A DNA stretch of 30,228 bases from Planctomycetota bacterium. GTDB lineage: Bacteria; Planctomycetota; Phycisphaerae; Phycisphaerales; SM1A02. Within the stretch, counting starts at the first letter, position 1; each line of letters opens with the position of its first letter. This document shows positions 7,412 through 14,648 of this stretch, one piece after another. The stretch lies in contig RFOC01000001.1 of NCBI GenBank assembly GCA_009926815.1, positions 1-30,228 of the forward strand, written 5' to 3'. The position numbers and the translations under genes are program-made. The notes beneath the pieces were generated by a model that worked only from the letters and a program-made list of their open reading frames with translations, searched no databases and was not told where the DNA came from.

Positions 7412-8050
7412 CGGAGCCCCGAGCGGTGCCCGAGCGGCTTCGGCGTCGGCCGCATTCTCGAAGCAGGCCAGCCGGAGCACCGCGCCATCGCTCCAGACCA
7501 GTGCCGTGCTCTCCATGCCCGGCAGTTCCCCCTCGAGCGTCTGGTCGGCGGCAAGCGGTCGGGGCCGGCCCCGAGCGTCGAACGCCAGGTACTGCCCCTC
7601 GTCGGCGGCGACGAACAGCAGGATCCACCGCTGGTCCGCCTGGCCGCGACCCTGATACACCAGCACCGCGGAGCGGTAGGTGGAGCCCGGAAGGGACACG
7701 GGTCCGACCCGCCTGAGGTGGAATCCGATGGACGCCAGATCCGGTGCGGTCACCGGTCGGCCGGTCAGCCGCTGGAGCAGGCCCTTCGCCTCCTCGGGCG
7801 CCAGATCGGGTTCACCGATCGCCTCGAGCGAATCCATGATGGCCCGATAGCGCATCCGTGCGGCCGCGTCGAGCACATCCACCAGGGGCAGTCCGCCGCC
7901 ATGGCTGAGGCGGCCGGCGACGGTCGGGCCGTAGATGCCAAAGAGCACCGCACCCACCACGAGCAGCAGGCTCATGACCAGGGCCGGGATGGAGGGGGCC
8001 CGCTGGAACGGGCTGGGTCGCTGGATCTCGTGGCCTCCCGTGTCGGTCAC
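7409..8050 (-). CDS. Hypothetical protein with single N-terminal membrane anchor
   Basis: The product is 213 aa from a GTG at 8050. A short Pro-rich cytosolic segment precedes one transmembrane helix (about residues 22-46, PALVMSLLLVVGAVLFGIYG), then a domain of about 165 residues that should face the periplasm or exterior. The first third of that domain is helical (VLDAAARMRYRAIMDSL) and the rest beta-rich. I recognise no family. The start is supported by a TAGCAT hexamer ending 6 nt upstream. It precedes metG on the same strand, its stop codon overlaps the metG -10, and it is divergent from the exported protein at 8134. Confidence 0.75.
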   Translation of the reverse strand: MTDTGGHEIQRPSPFQRAPSIPALVMSLLLVVGAVLFGIYGPTVAGRLSHGGGLPLVDVLDAAARMRYRAIMDSLEAIGEPDLAPEEAKGLLQRLTGRPVTAPDLASIGFHLRRVGPVSLPGSTYRSAVLVYQGRGQADQRWILLFVAADEGQYLAFDARGRPRPLAADQTLEGELPGMESTALVWSDGAVLRLACFENAADAEAARAPLGAP

Positions 8051-8056
8051 GCCGCG

Positions 8057-8062
8057 ATGCTA
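8057..8062 (-). promoter_or_regulatory. Candidate -10 (TAGCAT) for the 7409-8050 gene, leaderless
   Basis: On the minus strand TAGCAT ends 6 nt before the GTG at 8050. No SD is seen. Confidence 0.5.
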
Positions 8063-8121
8063 GGGAATGCCGGGGCCCGCATCCGGCACGGCGGGATTCG
8101 GCGCAGCCGTGGTGCAGCACC

Positions 8122-8127
8122 TACGAT
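8122..8127 (+). promoter_or_regulatory. Candidate -10 (TACGAT) for the 8134 gene, leaderless
   Basis: TACGAT ends 6 nt before the GTG at 8134, again with no SD. It makes the 83-bp gap 8051-8133 a divergent promoter region. Confidence 0.5.
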
Positions 8128-8133
8128 GCCCAC

Positions 8134-9867
8134 GTGCTTCGTCGACTGCTCATCCTTCTGGTGATCCTGACGCCGCTGCAGGCGCTTGCCCAGAACGCGC
8201 TGGACGCCAACCTGCACGCGAACGAGGGCCGTGCGAATCCGACCGCGACCCGCGAGGACTACCGGTCGCGGAACCTTGTGGTGACCGGCGACGTGGCCGG
8301 AGGCCGTGGCTTCCGGGGCAACGTGGGGTACACGGCCGAGGGCGACTTCCGGGGTTCCACCGGCGGTGACTCCAGCATGCAGTTTCGCCGCGACAGCGCA
8401 CTGAGCAGCGCCAACCTGGCGCGGACCCAGAGTGCGGGCGACACCTTCAGCATGATGCGCGACAGCGGCGCCATGGAGTATCGCCGAGACTTCGCCGGTG
8501 CCAGCCAGCGAGGCGCGGCGGGCGCCGCCCCCGCGGCCTCGACTCGACACCGACTGGACCAGGAGTCGAACCGTCTGGCCACCGAACGACTGCTCACCAT
8601 GGACACGGTCAGCAGTCCGATGGCCCGGTACCAGACGCGAACCGGCGACACCGGCACGCTCACCGCGAGCACGGTCCGGGGCATCAAGCGGGAGAGCGAT
8701 GGCACCCGTCGAGGCAGTGATCGCCTGAACCTCTATGAGGCGGCGCGGCTGCAGGACGACCTTCGTCGCGGCCTGCTCCGCATGGATCGTGCCACGGAAA
8801 GGTCCCTCTCGCCGTTCACGGTGGCCAAGTTGAAGACGGAGGGCGCCAGGATCGGCGGCAAGGATCCGCGGCTCATGAGCGAGACGGAACTGGCCATCGC
8901 CCGCATGAACACGGGCGGCTCGACCTACGACGGGATGGTTCGGAAGATCCAGCGGAACTGGCAGCAGCGGCCCCAGACGGCCCGACCCAAGCCGCCGACC
9001 ACGAAGCCGGCGGAGACGGATGGGGCCCCGAAGACGGCGGAGCCATCCGGAAGCGGCGAGGGCTCGGCGGAGTCGACCACCGACGATGGCCTGGGCACCG
9101 CCTACGAGGCGCTTCGGCGGCGGCTGGATCGCGAGCCGGCCTCCAGCGAGGACGCGAAGGATGCACCCGCCAGTGCCGGTCCGGAGATGACGGCCGAGGA
9201 GTACGCCCTTGTCCTGCGGCATGGCACCCGTCTCGATGCCTTCGGCGAGGGCGGTCAGGATCGTCTGGACGAGCTGCTGGCCGAGGGCCAGCGGGCCATG
9301 CGCGAGGGCAACAACTTCATCGCGGAGAAGCGGTTCGAGGTCGCGTTGCTGCTGAAGCCCGATGATCCGAGAGCCACGGCGGGTCTGCTGCACTGCCAGA
9401 TCGGAGCCAACCTTCCGGGCTCCGCCTCCATCACGCTTCGGAAGCTCTTCACGCAGAGCCCGGAGATGATGGACGTGACCTACGCCCCCGAGGCCCTGCC
9501 GCAGGTCCCGCGACTGAACAAGGCTCTTGAAGGGGCTCGAACACGCATGGCCTCGAACCGCGACTCGGCGGACTACGGCCTTCTGGTCGCCTACATCGGC
9601 CGGCTCCTGGGTGACCGTGCCGTGATCCAGGAGGGCCTGGCCAAGCTCACGGGAACGCCCAGCGATGACACGCTGGCGGCGCTGCTTCGCAAGCTCTGGA
9701 TCGATGCCCCGCCGGTGCTCGCCGATGAACCGACCCAGGAGGCGCCCGAGGCCCCGAAGCCCGCCGAGTCGGTTGCACCCCAGAACAAGCCCGCCGAGAC
9801 GAGGACCGAGGAGCCGACGGCACCCACCGGGGCCGCGGAACCCGAGCGACCGACGACCACGCCCTGA
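8134..9867 (+). CDS. Exported protein of unknown function with TPR-like C-terminal region
   Basis: The product is 577 aa from a GTG. A Sec signal peptide (LRRLLILLVILTPLQALAQ, cleavage after ALA near residue 19) is followed by a Gly/Arg/Ser-rich segment of about 100 residues with GRGFRGNVGYTAEGDFRGS-like wording, then a charged helical part. Residues of about 280-340 are a Pro/Lys/Glu/Thr linker. A helical region around 350-530 contains LLAEGQRAMREGNNFIAEKRF...LLLKPDDPRATAGLLHC, which reads like one or two tetratricopeptide repeats. The last 40 residues are a Pro/Glu/Ala/Thr tail. No enzyme motif is seen. It is probably a periplasmic scaffold or envelope protein; the glycine-rich head may be lineage-specific. 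It is convergent with metF, 7 nt apart. Confidence 0.8.
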   Translation: MLRRLLILLVILTPLQALAQNALDANLHANEGRANPTATREDYRSRNLVVTGDVAGGRGFRGNVGYTAEGDFRGSTGGDSSMQFRRDSALSSANLARTQSAGDTFSMMRDSGAMEYRRDFAGASQRGAAGAAPAASTRHRLDQESNRLATERLLTMDTVSSPMARYQTRTGDTGTLTASTVRGIKRESDGTRRGSDRLNLYEAARLQDDLRRGLLRMDRATERSLSPFTVAKLKTEGARIGGKDPRLMSETELAIARMNTGGSTYDGMVRKIQRNWQQRPQTARPKPPTTKPAETDGAPKTAEPSGSGEGSAESTTDDGLGTAYEALRRRLDREPASSEDAKDAPASAGPEMTAEEYALVLRHGTRLDAFGEGGQDRLDELLAEGQRAMREGNNFIAEKRFEVALLLKPDDPRATAGLLHCQIGANLPGSASITLRKLFTQSPEMMDVTYAPEALPQVPRLNKALEGARTRMASNRDSADYGLLVAYIGRLLGDRAVIQEGLAKLTGTPSDDTLAALLRKLWIDAPPVLADEPTQEAPEAPKPAESVAPQNKPAETRTEEPTAPTGAAEPERPTTTP

Positions 9868-9874
9868 GGGGGGC

Positions 9875-10783
9875 TCACCGCAGGCTTGCGGTGCTCTTCA
9901 AGCCCAGATTGCGGAAGATCTGCTGCGTCGCATCGCCGCGGTTGAGCGTGTAGAAGTGGATGCCGCGCACGCCACGATCGAGCAGCTCAAGGCACTGTTC
10001 CGTCGCCCAGTGGATGCCCACGCGTTCGACGGACTCGACGTCGTCCCGACACCGCTGCAGGGCCCGCATGAGCTTGGCGGGAATGTGGGTGCAGGCGGCC
10101 AGATCCGCCATGCGGTGCAGGTTGGCCACGCTGAGCACCGGCATGATGCCGGCGATCACGGGCACCCGGATCCCGACCAGCTCGCACCGCTCCCGCCAGT
10201 CCATGAAGGACCGGTTGTCGAAGAAGAGCTGGGTGCAGATCCAGTCGGCTCCGGCGTCCACCTTGGCCTTCAGGTGGTCCATGAGTCGGAGGGTGTTGGG
10301 TGTCTCCGGGTGCCCCTCCGGAAAGCCGGCCACGCCGATGCCAAAGCCACGTGGATCCGGATGCGCGCCGCTGGCGTTGAATTCCCGGATGAAGCGGACG
10401 AGGTCCGCCGCGTGGGGGAAATCGCCCTGGCCCACGGCTGAACCGTCCCGTGGCGGATCTCCCCGGAGCGCGAGGATGTTCGAGACGCCCTCGGCGGCGT
10501 ATCGCTCCAGGATGGCCTGGATCTCCGCTCGGGTGTGGCCCACGCAGGTCAGGTGGGGCACGGGATCCAGCGAGGTCTCCCGCTTCAGCCGGAGCACCAG
10601 TTCGTTGGTCCGCTGCCGCGTGCTGCCGCCGGCGCCGTAGGTGACGCTGACGAAGCTGGGGGCCAGGGGCTCGAGGTCCCGGATGGCCCGGAAGAGCTGC
10701 TCCCAGCCCGACTCCTTCGCGGGCGGAAAGAACTCGAAACTGGCGGTTCGGGCATCCCGTGCCAGGATGTCGAGCATGTGCAT
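9875..10783 (-). CDS. metF: 5,10-methylenetetrahydrofolate reductase
   Basis: The product is a 302-aa FAD enzyme that reduces methylene-THF to 5-methyl-THF for methionine synthesis. Landmarks: FEFFPPA near residues 16-22 with the catalytic Glu at 17, VSVTYGAGGSTR, the HLTCVGHTR segment, ILALRGDPP, and FGIGVAGFPEGHPE. Length is normal for bacterial MetF. The ATG at 10783 is used because TAGACT ends 6 nt upstream; a second ATG two codons later is also possible. It is divergent from rex with only 27 bp between start codons, and the two -10 elements overlap on opposite strands, so the two genes probably interfere with or co-respond to each other. Confidence 0.96.
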   Translation of the reverse strand: MHMLDILARDARTASFEFFPPAKESGWEQLFRAIRDLEPLAPSFVSVTYGAGGSTRQRTNELVLRLKRETSLDPVPHLTCVGHTRAEIQAILERYAAEGVSNILALRGDPPRDGSAVGQGDFPHAADLVRFIREFNASGAHPDPRGFGIGVAGFPEGHPETPNTLRLMDHLKAKVDAGADWICTQLFFDNRSFMDWRERCELVGIRVPVIAGIMPVLSVANLHRMADLAACTHIPAKLMRALQRCRDDVESVERVGIHWATEQCLELLDRGVRGIHFYTLNRGDATQQIFRNLGLKSTASLR

Positions 10784-10786
10784 CGG

Positions 10787-10795
10787 TACAGTCTA
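10787..10795. promoter_or_regulatory. Overlapping divergent -10 elements of metF (minus) and rex (plus)
   Basis: The plus strand has TACAGT (10787-10792), 18 nt before the rex ATG, which also has GGAG at 10802-10805. The minus strand has TAGACT (10795 down to 10790), 6 nt before the metF ATG. They share 10790-10792. No copy of a classical Rex operator (TTGTGAA...TTCACAA) is recognisable here. Confidence 0.45.
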
Positions 10796-10810
10796 GGGAA
10801 CGGAGAACGC

Positions 10811-11479
10811 ATGTCCGAACGGGCGAGGATCCCCAAGCCAGCGGCTCGAAGGCTCAGCCTCTACCTGAGGATGGTCCAGGACCGCATCGAGCAGGATGGA
10901 GCCGCGGATCGAGTCAGCAGTCGGGAACTGGGCGAGGTGGCCGGGGTGGCGGATGCCCAGGTGCGCAAGGATCTGGCCAGTTTCGGGGCGGGGGGCCAGC
11001 CCGGCGTGGGCTATCGCCTTCACGATCTTCACCGCGGACTGCGTCAGGCGCTGGGACTGCAACAGCCCTGGCGAGCTGTGCTGGTCGGGGCAGGCAACAT
11101 CGGTCGGGCGCTTCTGGCCTATCCCCGGTTCGCGCAGGAGGGCTTCGAGATCGTCGCGGTGCTGGACCGTGGCGGTGGCGTGGTGGGCCGAAGGATCGCG
11201 GGTCATGTGGTGCAGTCCATGGCCAACCTGTCGGAGGTGATCCGAAGGTCCGGCGCTCAACTGGGGGTGATCGCCGTGCCTCCGGATGAGGCCCAGGCCG
11301 TGGCCGAGGCCCTGGTGGAGGCGGGCATCCGGGGCGTGCTGAATTTCGCGCCGCGTGCCCTTCGCCTGCCCAAGTCCGTGCCCGTGGTGGCCGTGGATTT
11401 CACCGAGGCCCTGGAGCGACTGGCGTTCGAGGTGACCGCCTCCCGCCCGGGTTCCGGGCGAAGCCGGTCCGGCGGCTGA
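10811..11479 (+). CDS. rex: Redox-sensing transcriptional repressor Rex
   Basis: The product is 222 aa. Rex is a homodimer that binds its operators when NADH/NAD+ is low and leaves DNA when NADH binds. The N-terminal winged helix (about residues 10-72) includes SRELGEVAGVADAQVRKDLASFG, the strongly conserved Rex recognition region with G..G.GY after it. The Rossmann domain begins with VLVGAGNIGRALL near residue 91, and the C-terminal GVLNFAPRALRLPKSVPVVAVDFTEALERL is also typical. The C-terminus has a short Gly/Ser/Arg extension. The ATG at 10811 has SD GGAG 5 nt upstream. Rex often regulates respiratory and fermentation genes and itself; here it is divergent from metF, whose enzyme class in bacteria commonly uses NADH. 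Confidence 0.95.
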   Translation: MSERARIPKPAARRLSLYLRMVQDRIEQDGAADRVSSRELGEVAGVADAQVRKDLASFGAGGQPGVGYRLHDLHRGLRQALGLQQPWRAVLVGAGNIGRALLAYPRFAQEGFEIVAVLDRGGGVVGRRIAGHVVQSMANLSEVIRRSGAQLGVIAVPPDEAQAVAEALVEAGIRGVLNFAPRALRLPKSVPVVAVDFTEALERLAFEVTASRPGSGRSRSGG

Positions 11480-11501
11480 TCGGAGGGGTGGGGGCCTGCC
11501 T

Positions 11502-11507
11502 TATCAT
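11502..11507 (+). promoter_or_regulatory. Candidate -10 (TATCAT) for the small lipoprotein gene
   Basis: TATCAT ends 9 nt before the GTG at 11517; no SD is present. Confidence 0.45.
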
Positions 11508-11516
11508 GGCCGAATC

Positions 11517-11759
11517 GTGCCCGTGACCTCTTTCTGGACGACCCATCGGATCCGCAGCACCCACTGGATGTGGCTCCTGGCCATGGCTGCACTGCCCATG
11601 GTGGTGGGCTGCCACAAGGTGCTCTTTCCGCAGAACGAGCCGCGCACGCAGTACCAGAAGACCGACACGCTCCGCGACAAGTTCACGCCACTGCAGGAGC
11701 CCGACGTGTTCGGCAATCCCAAGCCCGCGCTTCGGGCGCGGCTCGCTCCGCCCGATTGA
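11517..11759 (+). CDS. Small putative lipoprotein
   Basis: The product is 80 aa from a GTG. The N-terminus has basic residues, then a hydrophobic run ending in MVVGC at about residues 28-32, a plausible though imperfect lipobox. The mature part would be only about 49 residues, with EPRTQYQKTDTLRDKFTPLQEPDVFG as its character: polar, unstructured, ending in an Arg-rich tail. I do not recognise a family. Evidence for reality: a TATCAT hexamer 9 nt upstream, a coherent signal sequence, and its position filling the gap between rex and the amidase-like gene on the same strand. An in-frame GTG two codons later is an alternative start. Confidence 0.62.
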   Translation: MPVTSFWTTHRIRSTHWMWLLAMAALPMVVGCHKVLFPQNEPRTQYQKTDTLRDKFTPLQEPDVFGNPKPALRARLAPPD

Positions 11760-11825
11760 TTTTGTCCGCACATTCGCCCAAGTGCGGCCAAGGTCGCATC
11801 CGATAGATCCGCCAACGAGACACGC

Positions 11826-12542
11826 ATGAGCAGGAAGCTCCCCATCCTCAGGCCCATCCGAGCAGCAGGCTCGGTGTCGCGCCGGACTCGGGTGGTGTGG
11901 GGCGCCTTCGCGGCAGCCATGACACTGGCCTGCGGCGTGCTGGTGCTGGGTGATGCCGAAGGTCCAAGGCCCGTGGTCATGGCGGTTCCGGAACTGGAAT
12001 CCCGGACGGATCTGGGTGTGAACCCCCGGGAAGCGCGTCTGAATCGTGATCGCTGGGATGCCATCGTGATCCACCACTCGGGAGCCCCCGCGGGTGACGG
12101 GGCCTCGATCGCCCGCATGCACGCCGAGCAGGGGCTGGTCGGACTGGGCTACCACTTCGTCATCGGCAATGGGCAGGGCCTGGGCGACGGCACGATCGAG
12201 GTCGGTACCCGCTGGAATCGCCAGCAGCCCGGGGCCCATGTCGCGTCCCGTCCAGGGGTGCCTGACGCCGCTCGAATCGCGGACTCGTCCGCCGCGAACT
12301 TGTCCGCGGATCACCTGAACGAACATGCCGTCGCGATCTGCCTGGTGGGCAATGGCGACCGTCGCCGCTTCACGGATCGCCAGATCCGGGAACTCGCGTC
12401 GCTGGTTCGCCGGCTTCAGCGTGAGTTGGGCATTCCCGCGGGCCGCGTCTACCTGCACAGTGACGTGGCTCCCGTCAGCAGTCCCGGGGCCCATTTCCCC
12501 GCAGCCGAATTCGAGGGACAGCTTCTTCAATCCTCGGGTTGA
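11826..12542 (+). CDS. N-acetylmuramoyl-L-alanine amidase-like (Amidase_2/PGRP fold), probably zinc-less
   Basis: The product is 238 aa. A basic N-terminus and one hydrophobic segment (about residues 24-41) anchor or export it, and an Amidase_2/PGRP domain covers about residues 75-230. Seen: AIVIHHSGAP (first zinc His, residue 83), GYHFVIGNG with the conserved Tyr, and YLHSDV (second zinc His, residue 211). In T7 lysozyme the third ligand is Cys eight residues after that His, with a Lys/Thr six after. Here these are Ser219 and Val217. In animal PGRPs, loss of this Cys abolishes zinc binding and amidase activity while muropeptide binding remains. So this may be a peptidoglycan-binding rather than cutting protein; other metal coordination cannot be excluded. 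The ATG at 11826 has only a weak GAGA upstream. Confidence 0.85.
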   Translation: MSRKLPILRPIRAAGSVSRRTRVVWGAFAAAMTLACGVLVLGDAEGPRPVVMAVPELESRTDLGVNPREARLNRDRWDAIVIHHSGAPAGDGASIARMHAEQGLVGLGYHFVIGNGQGLGDGTIEVGTRWNRQQPGAHVASRPGVPDAARIADSSAANLSADHLNEHAVAICLVGNGDRRRFTDRQIRELASLVRRLQRELGIPAGRVYLHSDVAPVSSPGAHFPAAEFEGQLLQSSG

Positions 12543-12549
12543 CCGTGCG

Positions 12550-12578
12550 TTGCGGGGCCTCGGGGGTTGGGCTACATT
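12550..12578 (+). promoter_or_regulatory. Sigma70-like promoter upstream of the kinase operon
   Basis: TTGCGG (12550-12555), 17-nt spacer, TACATT (12573-12578). It lies just after the amidase-like gene and gives a leader of about 95 nt before the kinase start. It is the clearest two-box promoter noticed in the window. Confidence 0.55.
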
Positions 12579-12618
12579 CGGGGAACGGCCTCTGCATTGC
12601 GCAGTCGTCGTGGGGCTG

Positions 12619-12640
12619 AGGACCGTCTTGCCGCGGTCCT
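12619..12640 (+). other. Hairpin in the kinase mRNA leader
   Basis: AGGACCG (12619-12625) pairs with CGGTCCT (12634-12640) around an 8-nt loop. No T-run follows, so it is not an intrinsic terminator. Role unknown; it may be chance. Confidence 0.35.
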
Positions 12641-12679
12641 GAGGCTCTGTGGCCACCTCCGGAGCGTTTCCGGAATGCC

Positions 12680-13564
12680 ATGGAAAGGTTCGGCAGCAGC
12701 AGGTTCATGAGCGTTCCCCAGGAGATCTTCGGCTACCCGGTCGTCGCCAAGCTGGGCACGGGTGCGGCCAGCGAGCTGTACGCGGTCCAGGATCCCAGGA
12801 CCAAGCAGGTCTGGGCGCTCAAGCATGTCATCCGACGGACGGAGAAGGATGACCGCTTCATCGCCCAGGTGGAGATCGAGCACGAGGTCGGCAGCAAGCT
12901 CGACCATCCGAACATGCGGCGCGTGGGCAAGATCCACCGCATCCGCAAGCTCTTCACGACCACCGAGATCGGGCTCTGCCTGCACCTGATCGATGCCGAC
13001 GCCATGGACAACCGGCGGCCCGAGACGCTGATCGAGGCCGTGGAGCAGTTCGCCCAGATCGCCCGGGGCTTGGGCCACATGCACTCCAAGGGCTATGTCC
13101 ACGCGGACATGAAGCCGATCAACGTCATGGTGCTCGAGGATCGCTCGATCCAGATCATCGACCTGGGTCAGGCCTGCAAGATCGGTTCGCGGAAGGAACG
13201 CATCCAGGGCACCCCCGGCTACATCGCCCCCGAGCAGGCTGCGCTGGAGAAGATCACGGCGGCCACCGACGTCTACAACCTGGGGGCCACCATGTACTTC
13301 ATGCTGGTGGGCGAGGTGATTCCCACGGTGCTCCCGCCCGGTTCCTCCAAGCCGATCGCCGCTTCGCTGCTCCGCATGCCGCAGGCACCGCACGAGCGCA
13401 AGCCGATGATCCCCGCCCGCCTGGGCCGGCTCATCATGAACTGCATCCGCGTGAAGCCGGAGGATCGCGTGGCGTCCATGGATGTGGTGGCAGCCGAACT
13501 TGACCAGATCGCGTCGGAACTCCGGGGCCCCGTCGCGGTTGCCGGCAACCGACCGGGCAAGTGA
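12680..13564 (+). CDS. Cytosolic serine/threonine protein kinase (Hanks type)
   Basis: The product is 294 aa and is almost only a kinase domain, with no membrane segment or PASTA repeats. Catalytic parts: Gly-rich loop LGTGAAS (25-31), ATP-binding Lys48 in WALKHV, catalytic loop H141-A-D143-M-K-P-I-N148, metal site D161-L-G in place of DFG, and APE as A183-P-E. All catalytic residues are kept, although HRD has become HAD, so it lacks the Arg that often marks activation-loop control. It is likely active and may be constitutive. The start could be the ATG at 12680 or 12707 (MSVPQEIF); neither has a good SD. The stop overlaps the next ATG by one base, so translation is coupled to the dCMP deaminase. 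Confidence 0.92.
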   Translation: MERFGSSRFMSVPQEIFGYPVVAKLGTGAASELYAVQDPRTKQVWALKHVIRRTEKDDRFIAQVEIEHEVGSKLDHPNMRRVGKIHRIRKLFTTTEIGLCLHLIDADAMDNRRPETLIEAVEQFAQIARGLGHMHSKGYVHADMKPINVMVLEDRSIQIIDLGQACKIGSRKERIQGTPGYIAPEQAALEKITAATDVYNLGATMYFMLVGEVIPTVLPPGSSKPIAASLLRMPQAPHERKPMIPARLGRLIMNCIRVKPEDRVASMDVVAAELDQIASELRGPVAVAGNRPGK

Positions 13565-14034
13565 TGGAGCCGTCCGCCCCGTCGGAGAAGTGGGACCGTC
13601 GCTTCCTGCAGCTGGCGGATCAGATCGCCCTGTGGAGCAAGGATCCGAGCCGGGGCGTGGGGGCGGTGATCGTGTCGGATTCGCGGCAGATCGTGGCCAC
13701 CGGCTTCAATGGCCTGCCGCGCGGTTTCGCCGATCTTCCGGAGCGGCTGCAGCGGCCGGTGAAGTACGACCTGGTGGTGCATGCCGAGCTGAACGCGATC
13801 GTGCAGTGCGCACGCAATGGCGTCAGCCCGATCGGCTGCACCGTGTACACCAGCTTCGCGCCGTGCGTGCACTGCTCGCTGGCCATCATCCAGGCGGGCG
13901 TGATCCGCGTGGTCACGTGGGAGCCTGACCTGGTCGGCGGTGATGCCCACTGGCTGGAGAGCATCGAGAAGTCCCGACTGGTGCTTGGCGAGGTGGGCGT
14001 GCGGCTGGACCACCTCCGACGACTGCCGGCATGA
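13564..14034 (+). CDS. Deoxycytidylate/cytidine-type deaminase (dCMP deaminase, ComEB-like)
   Basis: The product is 156 aa. It has the zinc cytidine-deaminase signature: H73-A-E75 in VVHAELNAI and P-C101-V-H-C104 in SFAPCVHC, with His73, Cys101 and Cys104 as zinc ligands and Glu75 as proton shuttle. The N-terminal FLQLADQIALWSKDPSRGVGAVIV and the TGFNGLPRG element are typical of dCMP deaminase, which turns dCMP into dUMP for dTMP synthesis. The ATG at 13564 is preferred over the GTG at 13561, which is part of the kinase's last codons; the kinase stop and this ATG share one base. Its own stop overlaps the next ATG (ATGA). Allosteric regulation cannot be read from the sequence. Confidence 0.93.
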   Translation: MEPSAPSEKWDRRFLQLADQIALWSKDPSRGVGAVIVSDSRQIVATGFNGLPRGFADLPERLQRPVKYDLVVHAELNAIVQCARNGVSPIGCTVYTSFAPCVHCSLAIIQAGVIRVVTWEPDLVGGDAHWLESIEKSRLVLGEVGVRLDHLRRLPA

Positions 14035-14648
14035 GCGGCCCGTGCGGTGGCGTCCGGTTCACGGTGCGCCGCCGGTCCGAGGCCATGCGCGATGCGGTGG
14101 ATTTCCTGGCGGAGCGATATGGCCTGGACCCGGCCGGGCGTTCGGCGCTGGCCGCGGTGCCGGTGCGGTGGCGTCGCGGAGGTCGCACGAGCACGTTCCT
14201 GGCGCCGCGGGACGGGAGCCCGGGCCGCATCACGGTCACCCTGCCTCGGGGAAGCCGTGGCCGATGGCACGTCTATCGACGAGTGCGCGCCGGCCTGGTC
14301 ACGCCGCGATCCGGGATCGAGATGGACCTGCACCTGCTGGCTCGACTGGTCCTGGTGCACGAACTGACGCACGCCATCCAGCATGGCACCTGCGGTGGTC
14401 CGAGGCGGCGCTACTCGGAGGTGGAGACGACCCGCAACGAGATCGAGTTCCTGCTGCGCGCAAGGCCCGAGGCCCACGCGAGGCTGGTGCCCGTGAAGGC
14501 CCCGGTTCACGAGTCGATCGAGCGGAGCCGGCTCGTCTTCCGCCCCCTCGTGAGGCTGCTGGACTGGCTGCTGGATCGGGGGACTACATCCGCTCGGGCG
14601 CGTCGATCCCCAGCAGGCCGAGGCCCTCGGCGAGCACTCGCCGGGTGA
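14031..14648 (+). CDS. Putative zinc metalloprotease-like protein (HExxH), unassigned family
   Basis: The product is 205 aa with no signal peptide. The active-site helix is VLVHELTHAIQHG (H110-E111-L-T-H114), followed by an acidic helix SEVETTRNEIEFL (Glu130, 132, 137, 139) that could supply the third zinc ligand as in gluzincins. The first 80 residues are basic and Arg-rich. I do not recognise the family, and activity is inferred only from HExxH. The start overlaps the dCMP deaminase stop (ATGA), so the three genes 12680-14648 appear translationally coupled. The last 21 or so residues are encoded over the antisense of the argS 3' end and are low-complexity Arg/Ala/Gly, so the natural end may have drifted into argS by loss of an earlier stop. 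Confidence 0.7.
   Translation: MSGPCGGVRFTVRRRSEAMRDAVDFLAERYGLDPAGRSALAAVPVRWRRGGRTSTFLAPRDGSPGRITVTLPRGSRGRWHVYRRVRAGLVTPRSGIEMDLHLLARLVLVHELTHAIQHGTCGGPRRRYSEVETTRNEIEFLLRARPEAHARLVPVKAPVHESIERSRLVFRPLVRLLDWLLDRGTTSARARRSPAGRGPRRALAG

Noticed and set aside
6051..7655. Long + strand open frame (534 codons) opposite metG
   Set aside because: It is the antisense shadow of metG, which has clear HIGH and KMSKS motifs. The shadow protein is His/Arg/Gly-rich without domain character; high GC makes stops rare.
12680..14648. Kinase/deaminase/HExxH trio as a confirmed anti-phage system
   Set aside because: The deaminase looks like ordinary dCMP deaminase, and no nuclease, sensor or mobile context is nearby. 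Kept only as a lead in the findings.
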